Numbered from the stretch's first letter, positions 29,640 through 41,921 are shown. The stretch is 64,000 nucleotides of DNA from Euglena gracilis (GCA_039621445.1 CP154956.1:73298205-73362204), one strand, 5' to 3'. Made by a program: numbers and translations. The notes: generated by a model not told the origin, from the sequence alone.

Positions 29640-30240
29640 CGCAACATGCGTTCGTTGTTCTTTCCAAGGTCGACCGGGTTGTTTTATTCAGAGGAGAGGT
29701 CAGACGATGAAGAGGAGGAGGAGGAGGACGGGGAAGTGGAAGTTACTGTTGCAAGAAATGTACTCGCAACTTTCATCTGACACATCGACGTTGGGTCTGC
29801 CTTTTCCTTTAGACGTACCCTTCGGACGTCGCTTTGTGCCTTTGTCGGCTCGCTTGAGCCTGAAGCGTGCATGCCGAGCACTGGACCGTTGGGCCCCCAA
29901 ACACAGAATCGAAATTGTATTCGCATTCGTCCCATGGGGTGGAATCCAAGGTCAAAATCAACAGCTGCTCAACAACGTCAGAACTCAAACGTAACCGACG
30001 ATCTGCCAAAATCATCCTCAGCCGACTGAATGCAGACTCGACAACTGCATCAGATGTCTGCATGTCTGGGAATGTTCTTTCCAGAAAGGATGCAAGTCAG
30101 GTATTGGGGTGGAACGAAGACGTCGGCTACCTGTTGTAAATCACTTTTGCGCACTCCTTTGACGACTGCCCTCACAACCTTCAACATTGTTCAAACCTCC
30201 AATGCAAAAGTTGGAGAGGGAGCAATTTTGGTTGGGGAGT
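29640..30240 (-). pseudogene. hAT-type transposase C-terminal fragment (decayed)
   Basis: The minus frame around 30063-29880 reads SDAVVESAFSRLRMILADRR, then LRLSSDVVEQLLIL. This matches the conserved hAT C-terminal dimerisation pattern (S/A-x-VE-x-xFS...D-x-R-x-RLS...VE-x-LL). An in-frame stop lies just upstream, and the neighbouring homologous-looking stretch (VRAVVKGVRKSDLQQV) is in another frame. A basic tail (KRADKGTKRRPKGTSKGKGR) follows in a third frame. It is therefore a broken remnant. The 1.1 kb around it is AT-richer than its surroundings and bounded by CTGCAAAAAAA repeats. Confidence 0.5.
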
Positions 30241-30307
30241 AATTGTGGCCTTGTCACCAAAACAACAAGCACCAAAAAATAAACACCTTAGGTTTCCTCA
30301 AAACTGG

Positions 30308-30405
30308 ATCAAAAAAAATCTGCAAAAAAACTGCAAAAAAAACTACAAAAAAAAACTTCAAAAAACCCAAAACGTGAAAACTGCAAAAAACTGAAAAAAC
30401 TGCAC
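30308..30405 (+). repeat. CTGCAAAAAAA minisatellite, right flank
   Basis: Degenerate copies of CTGCAAAAAA, same orientation as 29155-29225. Confidence 0.8.
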
Positions 30406-30841
30406 GGTGCATATTCCCCCCCCCCTGCCCTACCCCCCCCCCTTTAGTTGCACCAAGGCCGGCGCTAACTTCGCTTCCGACCCAGTTTGAAGTGCCACCC
30501 CCCCCCTGGGGGGTCCAAACTTGAAAAATTTCCCTTGCACTCACTCAGGAACTCATTTTTAGGGGTTCTTTGGGAGTCCCAAAAGAATTCTCGGCACTTT
30601 AAGCCAAAGATTTGTGGAAAATCCCCTCGGGATGCCCTGTGCCTGAGCCTCCCAAGAGAGGGGGGGGGGGGCTGGGCCGTGACCCCCGCGGGGCACCAAC
30701 CTGAAAGAAAGCCCTGGGTGGGAGTGGTTGCCCTCCAGCCAAAGGAACGGCTCAGGTGGCGCCGGCCTGGGAGAGAGACATGGGGGCCATCCAGCACCTC
30801 CACTTGAAGCTGTGAGACCTCCTTTTTTTCGAGCCCTGCCC

Positions 30842-31257
30842 CAGGGTTCGATATAAGGACAGGTGGGGGGTCCGGACCCCCCCCCTGCGGGCCAGGAGGG
30901 GGGGGTGGGGGAGACACACCCCCACCTAAACAGTGGCGCGGTCCGGGTGACCGATTTTCGGCCCAGCGCGAAGCGCCGGGCCAAAAATTTGACATCCAAC
31001 GAAATCAAAGTGCAAGCAGCACATAGTGTTTTTTCATCAGGTCAATGGCAGAAAAAATACCAAAAACCCCGGCGCAAAGCGCCGGAGGAAAAAATTGACC
31101 TTTTTGGGGGGTCCCGGGTACCCCCCCCCCCGGGTCGGTCCGGACCCCCCTGGCAGGTGGGGGGGTGGTCCGGACCCCCCCCTGCGGGCCAGGAGGGGGG
31201 GGGGGGGGGGGACACCCCCCACCTAAACCATGTACGCCCTCCTTATATCGAACCCTG
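30842..31257. mobile_element. hAT-like MITE, copy A (416 bp)
   Basis: Perfect 17-bp terminal inverted repeats, CAGGGTTCGATATAAGG (30842-30858) and CCTTATATCGAACCCTG (31241-31257), flanked by the exact 8-bp duplication CCCTGCCC at 30834-30841 and 31258-31265. An 8-bp duplication and CAGGG-type ends are hallmarks of the hAT superfamily. The interior has GGTCCGGACCCCCC palindromes, GCGCGAAGCGCCGG hairpins and long G runs, and no coding capacity. Confidence 0.9.
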
Positions 31258-31585
31258 CCCTGCCCCCCCGGGGGGGTCCACTGATTTCAAAAGAAGTCTG
31301 GTTTCAACAAGACAGGTTTGCGAACAGCAAACGTTCAGACCAGGATAATTATTATTACATTGCAATATGTGCAGTTCCATTGGAACTGATCGCCGCTCAA
31401 ACAGAAGGAGCAAACCTTTTCTGGGCTTCCAGCACCTTCGAAGTGCCTTGGCCGAGTGCCCAGGCACTTTTGACATGCCCTCCCGGGGGGGGGGGGGGGG
31501 CCGGCCCCGCCTTAAAAGTCAGCCCGGGCGCCGCTGACCTGCCCGAGCCCCAGCGCCCGGCCGGGGGTGGGGGGGGGGGGCACAC

Positions 31586-31748
31586 CGAGGGCCCCGCTGC
31601 GCCAGGGCAGGGTCGAGGGGCTGCGGCTCCGGCAAGGGGCCCTGCGGGGGGAGGGGCGCCAGCCCGAGGGCGGCGCAGTCCGCCCCGCAGTCGTGGAGGC
31701 GGCAGAACAGCTCGATGGCGGCGCCATCCGCGCAGTCCAGCCCGCCGG
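31586..31748 (-). CDS. Putative coding exon, cysteine-bearing unknown protein
   Basis: GC3-rich frame LDCADGAAIELFCRLHDCGA, then DCAALGLAPLPPQGPLPEP, ending at a GTGTGCC donor. The acceptor side is unresolved. Confidence 0.45.
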
Positions 31749-31992
31749 CAGGCGGTGGACCCCCCCCCCCAAACCCCACCCCCACCCCCGCCAGGTGGGG
31801 GGGGATCTCCACTTTCGGGCCCGGCAATTACCGTTGATTTCCGGCCTCGGGCATTCCAGCAGCAGAAAATGCCGGATTTTGATTCATGAGAACGTTCCCG
31901 GGCTGCGTTGGGGCAATGACTACTTGCGGCGCAGTGTGCACGCACGCCTCGGGGCCTTCAGAAACTTCAGGGCTTGCCTAAGGAAAACAGGC

Positions 31993-32085
31993 CAGGGTTC
32001 AATATAAAGGAAGGTGGGGGGTTCGGACCCCCCCCCCACTCCAATAGAAGGGCTGGCACCCTCCACCTAAATAGGTCCAACAAGC
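31993..32085 (+). repeat. Truncated copy of the hAT-like MITE
   Basis: Starts CAGGGTTCAATATAAAGG, continues GGTGGGGGGTTCGGACCCCC and reaches CTCCACCTAAATAG, but lacks the second terminal repeat and a target duplication. Probably an internally deleted, truncated relative of copies A and B. Confidence 0.6.
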
Positions 32086-32694
32086 CTGGCTGTAGGGGTG
32101 CCGCCGCTGGCTTGCCAACGTGAAGCACCCGACTGCAGGACCTGAAAGGCACGCAGATATGCAGCAGCAGTGCCGCAATCACGGCAATGAAATAGAAAAT
32201 TAGAACGAATCCAAAACAAAATAAAAAAACTGACTGAATGCATAAAGCTAAATAAAAAAAATGTAATAAAATAAATGGTGGTACTCATGGAGAACAACTT
32301 TAGCAGGTGAACAAGGCAACTTTCTTCACCTTTGTGGTTTGTGGTTTCTTGGATCCCAAAATAGCCGATCCCGGGGGGGGGGGTGACTGGGTGGCTGAAC
32401 AAAAAAATATTGGATTCTTGGAAGAGTGTGAACAACCCCCTCCTTGGGGATGGTAAAAGGCGTCTGCACCGGAAGACACCGGCCTGCACAAGGCACAGAG
32501 CTACAAACCAACTCCACCAACTTCCACGAACATGAAATTGTGCCCAAAATGCTGAAAGGAGAAGTGAGGCCGGGGCACGGCTGACGTCAAGGGAAAGCAT
32601 CGGCCCTGTGTCGGCCTTGTGCGGCTCTCCTATCGAACGACATTCCCTCGGTTTCCTTGGGAGGTCAAAGGCATTTGACAAGAGCACCCATGGG
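32086..32694. other. No gene recognised between MITE copies
   Basis: AT-rich stretch (32190-32350) followed by mixed sequence. No exon-like GC3 frame or splice pair stands out. Confidence 0.4.
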
Positions 32695-33116
32695 CAGGGT
32701 TCGATATAAGGACAGGTGGGGGGGGGTGGTCTGGACCCCCCCCCTGCGGGCCAGGAGAGGGGGGGGGGGGGAGGGGGGGGGGCACCCCCCCACCTAAACA
32801 GTGGCGCGGTCTGGGTGACCGAAATCATGGCCCGGCGCGAAGCGCCGGGCCGAAAATTTTTGACCCCCCCAAAACGACCAAAAGTGCCATTTTGGGCACT
32901 TTTTGGGCAAAAATGTGCCAAAAATGCAAAAAAAAAAATTCGGCGCGAAGCGCCGGAGGAAAAAATTGCCCCTTTTTTGGGGGGGGGTCCCGGATACCCC
33001 CCCAGGGTCGGTCTGGACCCCCCTGGCAGGTGGGCCCCTGCGGGCCAGGAGGGGGGGGGGGGGGGGGGGGACACCCCCCACCTAAACCATGTACGCCCTC
33101 CTCATATCAAACCCTG
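32695..33116. mobile_element. hAT-like MITE, copy B (422 bp)
   Basis: Ends CAGGGTTCGATATAAGG (32695-32711) and CCTCATATCAAACCCTG (33100-33116), two mismatches from perfect. The exact 8-bp duplication CCCATGGG is at 32687-32694 and 33117-33124. Same interior layout and orientation as copy A, including GTGGCGCGGTCTGGGTGACC and two GGCGCGAAGCGCC hairpins. The intact duplication suggests recent insertion. Confidence 0.9.
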
Positions 33117-33597
33117 CCCATGGGCAGCATGGATGGGCTTGCTCAGTAACACAAAGCAAAGGTTCAACAAACAACCGATGGATGGCACATCTCATTAAAA
33201 GGGACAGACAGCAATGCAGCAGGCGCCCCGAATGGGAGAGCGCTTCCGCGATGACTGAGCGGTGAAGCCACTCCCCTTCCGCCTCCTCCTGGAGATGCAA
33301 CGGACGATGACAGGTGCTCTGGGCACAGGGAGGGGGGGGCTACCAAAGGTGTGGGATTGGGATGCTTTGCATCTTATGTGCATTGTACATAAATTATTTG
33401 AACATTCCGCTATGAGAGTGAGCCTTTTCATCGACCACCCAGAAAATACGTACCCAGAACCTCAAGATCACTCGTAAGCATTTTCACCAACAGCCCAAGA
33501 ATTAGACTTGGGGTCCTGCTTTGTGCGTGGAAAACAGCACCGCCCCTCAACCTGACACAACCCCCTGGGAGACTGGGTGAGGGTCAGAACTGACCTT

Positions 33598-33680
33598 TCC
33601 CCATCCATGGATGCATGCATCCATCCATGCATACATGCATGGATGCATGCATCCATCCATGCATACATGCATGGATGCAC
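33598..33680. repeat. Tandem palindromic ATGCATGG repeat
   Basis: A ~32-bp unit with GATGCATGCATCCATCCATG and CATACATGCATG, slightly over two copies; each unit is itself palindromic. Confidence 0.9.
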
Positions 33681-35399
33681 TTGTTTGCACACCTTTTTTA
33701 TTAAAAAAAAGCCTGGCCCGGAACCGACACTGGTGATGGGACCGCTGTCCATGCACACATCCATGTAGTCAAATGGAAATGGGAACCGACCGGGATGGAG
33801 AACCACCACAACCAAAGGCTCAGGAGACAAACTTTTCGAGCAGGTCAATGACAGTGAAAGAAGTGTGATTCCTGCTGGAGAATTATGTGGCCTTTGTCTC
33901 AATGGAACGAACTTTGGCGGATTGACAAACAACCACCCCCAAGCGAGCTGTGGAGTTGCTAGCAGGGCAGAACTGCAGGACAAGGGCACCTCAGCCCTGT
34001 ATGCCCAAGGATAGCCCAACCTTTGTTGGAACTGAATTCAGTAAAAATTGGAAAGTTATATATGTAAGGTTTAATAATAATTCGGGGGCTTTCTCAAAGG
34101 TGGAGAAGACAGATTTCCTTCCGCAATACACCTCGACGTGGCGATACAGCGAGGAGAAGAATATTTACACAGATGATTAAAAAAAACCAACAAATTGGAG
34201 ATCGGTTTGTGTTTAAGAACCTACACTTGCACGTTTTGCGTTCCAGAACCTACACTTGCAAATATGTCTGGCGACGCTCAGCCGCACACCTCGAGCAAAA
34301 AGAAGCCACCCGACAACTCCAGCAACATGGGCAATGCAAGCAATTTGGCTTGTGCTTGAGGCTGTGGCGAAATAAAATGGCAGTTGCCTTTGCCTGAGCC
34401 CGGCTGTGGCAGCCTCCACAAGTAGACAAGGCAGCGCAGACATCTGGAAGGTAGGGCTGATAGGGGGGAAATCATCGAATGCCTCCCTTCAACATACCTC
34501 CCCCCGTCTCAGTACCAGAGAATATCGGCAAGCATCAGGGGGTGCTTGGACAGGGCCGTCCTTAAGTGAATAAAGAAAATCTGCTGTCTCAGCGCATTCA
34601 ACAGAAATACACAAGGGAAATGGGAGAAAACTGGAAGTTTCCCAGCAAAAACAGGTATAAATCAAACAAAATAGTAAGGTTCCGGGAATCATCGCCAACC
34701 CAGCCAAAACATCAAAAAAAAAGTGTTTTTTCGACGTTTAATTCTCGATCGTGTTCAAACCCCAGTCCGGCCCTTGGCTGGCCCTTGGGCCTGAGGACGG
34801 TCCTCAAATGGCAGTCTTCAGCAGGAAAAAAAAACCAAAACAAAACAAAATAAACAGAACTGAACTGAACTAAACTAAAATAAAATATCCTGTTATGGAC
34901 CGCCCCAGCTTAGGGGAGGATTCAATGACTCAAGGAATCCGGCACTTTACGCTGAAAAAGGTCTTTCCTCATTTTGGGGACTGCTCAACTTGAAGGCACA
35001 CGGATGAAGAAATCGGCAAAATCTCACGGACTCAACCTTCGGGTTTGCTGAATTTTCAAAATTCAAAAAATCTTCCATAAGAATAAATGAAAACAATTGC
35101 TCTCAGGGGCCATAGATCCATTTAGTGACCCCTCCCCCAGGCAGGGAGGAAGGCAGGGTACTTTTTCCCCGGCCCAAACCCACCCAAGCACATTCCCTGA
35201 AAACCCACTCACCCACAAGCCCCCCACCCCCCCAAAGGGTCAACCCACCCACCTAAAACCCACCCAAAATCAGCCAAAAACCCTTGAAAAATTTCCCCAG
35301 CACGGTCTTTGGCCGGGCCAAAAAATTGACCCGTGCGCACCCACTCACCAACTCTTGAAACCCCACCCACTCACCACCCTTTGGGGGGTTAGGGGGCCA

Positions 35400-35670
35400 C
35401 ACAGGTGTTTAGTGAATCTATGCCCCGGGCCAGGGGTTTTCTTAAGGACCCCGGGGGGTCCCAAAAGCCGGCTGGAAAAAGGTGCTGGCTGGAAACAAGG
35501 AGTTGGCTGGAACTCCCGCTCCCTGGGCAGGGGGTCTGGTGGGGGGGGGGTCCGGCCGGCGGGCAGCTGGACCTGGCGGGCACCCAAAAAATGCCCCCAA
35601 AACCTCAAAATCCAGCTGGGTTGGCATTTTTCAGCCAAAATTAGGAGGTGAAACCCCAAAACCACCTTAA
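35400..35670 (+). repeat. GCTGGCTGGAAAAA dispersed repeat, copy at 35.4 kb
   Basis: GGGGTTTTCTTAAGGACCCC, GGCTGGAAAAAGGTGCTGGC and CCAGCTGGGTTGGCATTTTT, then CAGCCAAAATTAGGAGG. The same blocks in the same order occur at 53.5-54.0 kb. Confidence 0.7.
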
Positions 35671-35933
35671 ATGGCAAAAATGCCATTTAAAGCAATTCTT
35701 ACCCCTTTAATTTCAATTTCAATTGGTCCATGAGCCATCCCGGATTCGCCTGGCTGGACCCAACTTTATTAAGCGGGCCCACCCCCCGGGGGGCCACAGT
35801 CCGGCTTGGAGGTGCTGGCTGGAAAAAAAGCGTCCTGGCCGGCGGGGGGGGGGGGGGGGGGGGTCGGGAGATGCTTCGGGCATCGCCTTTTGAAAAGATC
35901 GGCAAACTTCAGTGGTGGGTGCTTAGATAATAC

Positions 35934-36076
35934 CTGTGCTCGTATGCACCTGAGGAGTCAGGGGGCACCTCTCGGCCCTCATTGAAGTGGGTCAGGAACG
36001 ACCGGAACAATTGGCACTTCATGAAATAGCCTTTGATGTCGAGGGCGTCGTGGAAGCGCTTGGCAACGTACGAGAC
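35934..36076 (-). CDS. Exon of a probable alpha-kinase (VAK motif segment)
   Basis: Acceptor GCTTTGTAG and donor GTATTATC bound the frame VSYVAKRFHDALDIKGYFMK, then CQLFRSFLTHFNEGREVPP. Known: alpha-kinases such as eEF2K carry YVAKRY with the catalytic lysine, followed about 15 residues later by YF, then a helix with FN/YN and PP. The spacing here matches. It joins in phase to the exon at 36250-36410. The remaining C-terminal kinase motifs were not found downstream, so the gene is either spread over further exons I missed or incomplete. Confidence 0.6.
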
Positions 36077-36249
36077 CTACAAAGCAGATCGTGTAATGTG
36101 GGGTTTGCACAGCCCGAAAGTTGAATTTTGAGTGAAATTGAATCAGGTGGCAATGTGCGGCAGACAACTGCGGCGGGGGTGACAACTGTGGGGCATGGGG
36201 GGGGGGGACTACGGTGCCGGCGGCTGCCACCGCAACTGCAACACTGCAC

Positions 36250-36410
36250 CTGCCGCTTGCGAGTGTTGGCGTCGAGCAGCAGCGTGCACTTGAAGATGTC
36301 GAACTGGCTGCCCGTGTGGAAGGGCTCGGCGTCGATGGCCACGAAGTGCCGCTTGGCGGACACCAGCCGCATGCCCAGGGGTAGCTCTGCCTCGTACTTG
36401 TACACCGTCC
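36250..36410 (-). CDS. Exon of a probable alpha-kinase (N-lobe glycine region)
   Basis: Acceptor GGGGGGGCGCAG and donor GTGCAGTG bound the frame TVYKYEAELPLGMRLVSAKR, then HFVAIDAEPFHTGSQFDIFK and CTLLLDANTRKRQ. EPF..GS...IFK fits the alpha-kinase pattern (Q/E)PF..GA.R..F just before the VAK motif. Third positions are almost all G or C. The donor leaves a complete codon and the next exon (36076) starts on one, so the two read as 100 continuous residues. What the kinase phosphorylates cannot be judged. Confidence 0.6.
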
Positions 36411-36538
36411 CTGCGCCCCCCCCAATGCACCCGCGAACGCACACACCCGACGTAGACACACAATATGCACCACCAAGAACTTGGCAAAATGCTGGCGAAA
36501 AAATATTGCATCTCCCACGTGCATGCGGGTTTGAACAC

Positions 36539-36598
36539 CTGGAGCGGACCGAGGGTGTAGACGAATCCCTGCTCCGTTTGTATGTGCATGACATTGCT
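36539..36598 (-). CDS. Putative exon upstream of the alpha-kinase-like exons
   Basis: The frame SNVMHIQTEQGFVYTLGPLQ ends at a GTGTTCAA donor. The join to 36410 is out of phase by one base as drawn, so one border is wrong or a micro-exon is missing. Confidence 0.45.
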
Positions 36599-37203
36599 CT
36601 TGTGGAGGTTCAGAAAAATGGCAAAGGTTTATTATTTTGGCGGTTTAAACTGTAAACACCCAAGAATTTCCAGGCAAAAAAAAAAACACTGCCACAGTGA
36701 CAAATGGACTGTGCTCCAGCAGGGTTGCACTGTACTAGGGGATGGCTTTGGCGCGATGACTATAGGTGGGATTTCCTTTGTGGAGGGGGGGAGTGTGCGG
36801 CAGTGCCACATCGAGTGGGCTACACACACATTTCGTCAAGGACACACAGACACAGGCCCATAAATACACAATGCACAAGAAATGCAGGGTGGGGTGATTG
36901 ACACCCCCTGCACCCAGGAGGCGGGGGTCGAACCCAAGGCAAAAGAAAATCCCTTCGGTACGCCGAGGGTGCTGAAAGAAACTTTGGCCCAAAACCTCAA
37001 AATTGCTGCCCCTGGAAACACGGGGTTCTTATCAAAGGTTTGTTGGAGTTGTGTGGAGGGGCACACCCTCCTTGGCCTTCTTTGGGCCGGATGGTGGAGA
37101 GATGGGGAGAGGGTGGGGGGCGGGCGCGGGGGGGGGGGGGGGGGGGCGGGCAAGATGTGGGTGGGGCCTGAAGAGGATGGGAAAGGTCGGGGCGAGTCGT
37201 GCC

Positions 37204-37743
37204 TGTGTGTGTGTGTGTGTGTGGTGTGTGTGTGTGTGTGTGTATGTGTGTGTGTGTGGTGTGTGTGTGTGTGTCTGTGTGTGTCTGTGTGTCTGTGTGT
37301 GTCTGTTGTGTCTGTGTGGTATGTGTGTGTATGTGGGTGTATGTGTGTGTCTGTGTGTGTATGTGGTGTATGTGTGTGTGTGTGTGTATGTGTGTGTATG
37401 TGTGTGGTGTCTGTGTGTGTATGTGTGTGTATGTGTGTGTAGGGTGTGTGTATGTGTGTGTGTGTGTGTATGTTTGTGTCTGTGTGTGTTCTGTGTGGTT
37501 TGTGTGTGTTTGTGTGTGAGGTGTGTATGTGTGTGTATGTGTGTGTCTGTGTGTGTCAGTGTGTGTGTATGTGTGTGTATGTGTGGGTATGTGTGTGTAG
37601 TGTGTGTATGTGTGTATGTGTGTATTTTTGTATGTGTGTATGTGGTCGTGTGTGTGTGTGATGTGAAGTGTATATGTGGTATGTGGTGTGTATGTGTGTG
37701 TATGTATGTGTGTGTGTATGTGTGTGTATGTGTGTGTATGTGT

Positions 37744-37786
<43 letters not shown>

Positions 37787-38009
37787 TGTATGTGTGTGTA
37801 TGTGTGTATGTTTGTGTGTGTATGTGTGTGTATGTGTGTATGTTTGTGTGTGTATGTGTGTGTATGTGTGTATGTGTGTGTATGTGTGTATGTTTGTGTG
37901 TGTATGTGTGTGTATGTGTGTATGTGTGTGTATGTGTGTGTGTGTATGTGTGTGTATGTGTGTGTGTGTGTGTATGTGTGTGTATGTGTGTGTATGTGTG
38001 TGTATGTGT

Positions 38010-38052
<43 letters not shown>

Positions 38053-38086
38053 TGTATGTGTGTGTATGTGTGTGTATGTGTGTGTA

Positions 38087-38118
<32 letters not shown>

Positions 38119-38715
38119 TGTATGTGTGTGTATGTGTGTATGTTTGTGTGTGTATGTGTGTGTATGTGTGTGTATGTGTGTATGTGTGTATGTGTGTGTA
38201 TGTGTGTGTATGTGTGTATGTTTGTGTGTGTATGTGTGTGTATGTGTGTGTATGTGTGTGTATGTGTGTGTATGTGTGTGTGTGTGTATGTGTGTGTGTG
38301 TATGTGTGTGTGTGTGCGTGCGTGTGTGTGTCTGTGTGTGTATGTGTGTATGTGTGTGTATGTGTGTGTGCATATGTGTGTGTATGTGTGCGTATGTGTG
38401 TGTCTGTGTGCTTGTGTGTGTATGTGTGTATGTGTGTGTGTATGTGTGTATCTGTGTGTATGTGTATGTGTGTGTGTGTGTGTGTGTATGTGTGTGTATG
38501 TGTGTATGTGTGTGTGTATGTGTGTGTATGTGTGTGTATGTGTGTGTATGTGTGTGTATGTGTGTGTATGTGTGTGTGTGTGTGTGTATGTGTGTGTGTG
38601 TGTGTGTATGTGTGTGTATGTGTGTGTATGTGTGTGTATGTGTGTATGTGTGTGTATGTGTGTGTGTGTGTGTGTGTATGTGTGTGTATGTGTGTATGTG
38701 TGTGTGTGTATATGT

Positions 38716-38759
<44 letters not shown>

Positions 38760-39460
38760 TTGTGTGTGTATGTGGCTGTATGTGTATGTATGTGTGTGTA
38801 TGTGTGTATTTGTGTGTGTATGTGTGTGTATGTGTGTGTATGTGTGTATTTGTGTGTATGTGTGTGTATGTGTGTATGTGTGTGTGTGTATATGTGTGTA
38901 TGTGTGTGTGTATGTGTGTGTATGTGTGTATGTGTGTATGTGTGTGTATGTGTGTGTGTGTGTATGTGTGTGTATGTGTGTATGTGTGTGTATGTGTGTA
39001 TGAGTGTGTATGTGTGTGTGTGTATGTGTGTGTGTGTGTGTGTGTGTATGTGTGCATGTGTGTGTATGTATGTGTGTATGTGTGTATGTGTGTGTATGTC
39101 TGTGTATGTGTGTATGTGTGTATGTATGTGTGTATGTGTGTATGTGTGTGTATGTGTGTATGTGTGTATGTGTGTGTGCGTGTATGTGTGTGTATGTGTG
39201 TATGTGTGTATGTGTGCCTGTGTGTGTGTGTGTGTGTATGTGTGTGTATGTGTGTATGTTTGTGTGTGTATGTGTGTGTATGTGTGTGTGTGTGTGTGTA
39301 TGTGTGTGTATGTGTGTGTATGTGTGTGTATGTGTGTGTGTGTGTGTGTGTATGTGTGTGTGTATGTGTGTGTGTGTGTGTGTGTGTATGTGTGTATGTG
39401 TGTGTGTGTATGTGTGTGTATGTGTGTATGTGTGTGTATGTGTGTGTTTGCATGTGTGTG

Positions 39461-39495
<35 letters not shown>

Positions 39496-39689
39496 ATGTG
39501 TATGTGTGTGTGTGTATGTGTGTGTGTGTATGTGTGTGTATGTGTGTATGTGTGTGTATGTGTGTGTATGTGTTTGTGTGTGTGTGTATGTGTGTGTATG
39601 TGTGTGTGTATGTGTATGTGTGTGTGTATGTGTGTGTATGTGTGTATGTGTGTGTATGTGTGTGTATGTGTGTGTATGTGTGTGTATGT

Positions 39690-39757
<68 letters not shown>

Positions 39758-39863
39758 TTGTGTGTGTATGTGTGTGTATGTGTGTGTATGTGTGTGTATG
39801 TGTGTATGTTTGTGTGTGTATGTGTGTGTATGTGTGTGTATGTGTGTGTATGTGTGTATGTGT

Positions 39864-39912
<49 letters not shown>

Positions 39913-39921
39913 TGTTTGTGT

Positions 39922-39980
<59 letters not shown>

Positions 39981-40016
39981 TGTATGTGTGTGTGTTTGTG
40001 TGTGTATGTGTGTGTA

Positions 40017-40082
<66 letters not shown>

Positions 40083-40192
40083 TGTGTGTGTGTGTATGTG
40101 TGTGTATGTGTGTATGTGTGTGTATGTGTGTGTATGTGTGTGTATGTGTGTGTATGTGTGTGTATGTGTGTATGTGTGTGTATGTGTGTGTA

Positions 40193-40223
<31 letters not shown>

Positions 40224-40266
40224 GTGTGTATGTATGTGTATATATGTGTATGTGTGTATATATGTG

Positions 40267-40307
<41 letters not shown>

Positions 40308-40636
40308 GGTGTGCGGGTGTGTGTGTATGTGTGTGTATGTGTGTGTATGTGTGTTGTGTGTATTGTGTGTGTATGTGTGTGTATGTTTGTGTGTGTGTGT
40401 GTTTGTGTGTGTATGTGTGTGTATGTGTCTGTGTGTGTATGTGTGTGTATGTGTATGTGTGTATGTGTATGTGTGTGTATGTGTATGTGTGTATGTGTAT
40501 GTGTGTGTATGTGTGTGTATGTGTATGTATGTGTATGTGTATGTGTGTGTATGTGTGTGTATGTGTGTGTATGTGTATGTGTGTGTATGTGTGTGTATGT
40601 GTGTGTATGTGTGTGTGTATGTGTGTGTGTATGTGT

Positions 40637-40707
<71 letters not shown>

Positions 40708-40956
40708 TATGTGTGTGTGTGTGTGTGTGTATGTGTGTATGTGGCTGTATGTGTATGTATGTGTGTGTATGTGTGTATTTGTGTGTGTATGTGTGTGTAT
40801 GTGTGTGTATGTGTGTATTTGTGTGTATGTGTGTGTATGTGTATGTGTACGTGTGTGTATGTGTTTGTGTATGTGTGTGTATGTATGTGTGTGTATGTGT
40901 ATGTGTATTTGTGTGTATGTGTGTGTATGTGTGTATGTGTGTGTGTGTGTATGTGT

Positions 40957-40997
<41 letters not shown>

Positions 40998-41244
40998 TGT
41001 ATGTGTGTGTGTGTGTGTGTATGTGTGTGTATGTGTGTGTATGTGTGTGTATGTGTGTATGTGTGTGTATGTGTGTGTATGTGTGTGTGTATGTGTGTGT
41101 GTATGTGTGTGTATGTGTGTGTATGTGTGTGTGTATGTGTGTATGTGTGTGTGTGTATGTGTGTGTGTGTGTGTGTATGTGTGTGTGTATGTGTGTGTAT
41201 GTGTGTGTGTGTGTATGTGTGTGTATGTGTGTGTGTGTATGTGT

Positions 41245-41299
<55 letters not shown>

Positions 41300-41669
41300 T
41301 GTGTATGTCTTGTGTGTTGTGTGCGAGTTTGTGTGTCTGTGTCTTGTGTGTGTATGTGTGTGTTGTGTGTGTATGTGTGTCTGTGTGTGTGCGTGTGTTA
41401 TGTGTGTGTTGTGTGTGTATGTGTGTGTCTGTGTGTGTATGTGCGTGTATGTGTGTGTGTATGTGTGTATGTGTGTGTATGTGTGTGTATGTGTGTGTAT
41501 GTGTGTGTATGTGTGTGTGTGTGTGTGTGTGTATGTGTGTGTGTGTGTGTATGTGTGTGTATGTGTGTGTATGTGTGTGTATGTGTGTATGTGTGTATGT
41601 GTGTATGTGTGTATGTGTGTGTGTGTGTGTGTGTGTATGTGTGTATGTGTGTATGTGTGTGTGTGTGTA

Positions 41670-41701
<32 letters not shown>

Positions 41702-41844
41702 TGTGTGTGTGTGTATGTGTGTGTATGTGTGTGTGTATGTGTGTGTATGTGTGTCTGTGTGTGTGTGTGTGTATGTGTGTGTGTGTGTATGTGTGTGTAT
41801 GTGTATGTGTGTATGTGTATGTGTGTGTATGTGTGTGTATGTGT

Positions 41845-41921
<77 letters not shown>

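Larger units (their letters stand above)
33125..35933. other. Non-coding or unrecognised region
   Basis: Several plus frames (33262-33477 and 33950-34180) are weakly protein-like but lack splice support and a known family. A 16-bp direct repeat AGAACCTACACTTGCA occurs at 34217 and 34245. Dispersed GCTGGCTGGAAAAA repeats begin at about 35400. Confidence 0.4.

Noticed and set aside
33262-33477. Plus frame ending WDALHLMCIVHKLFEHSAM...
   Set aside because: Reads somewhat like protein but has no splice signals, GC3 bias or recognised family.
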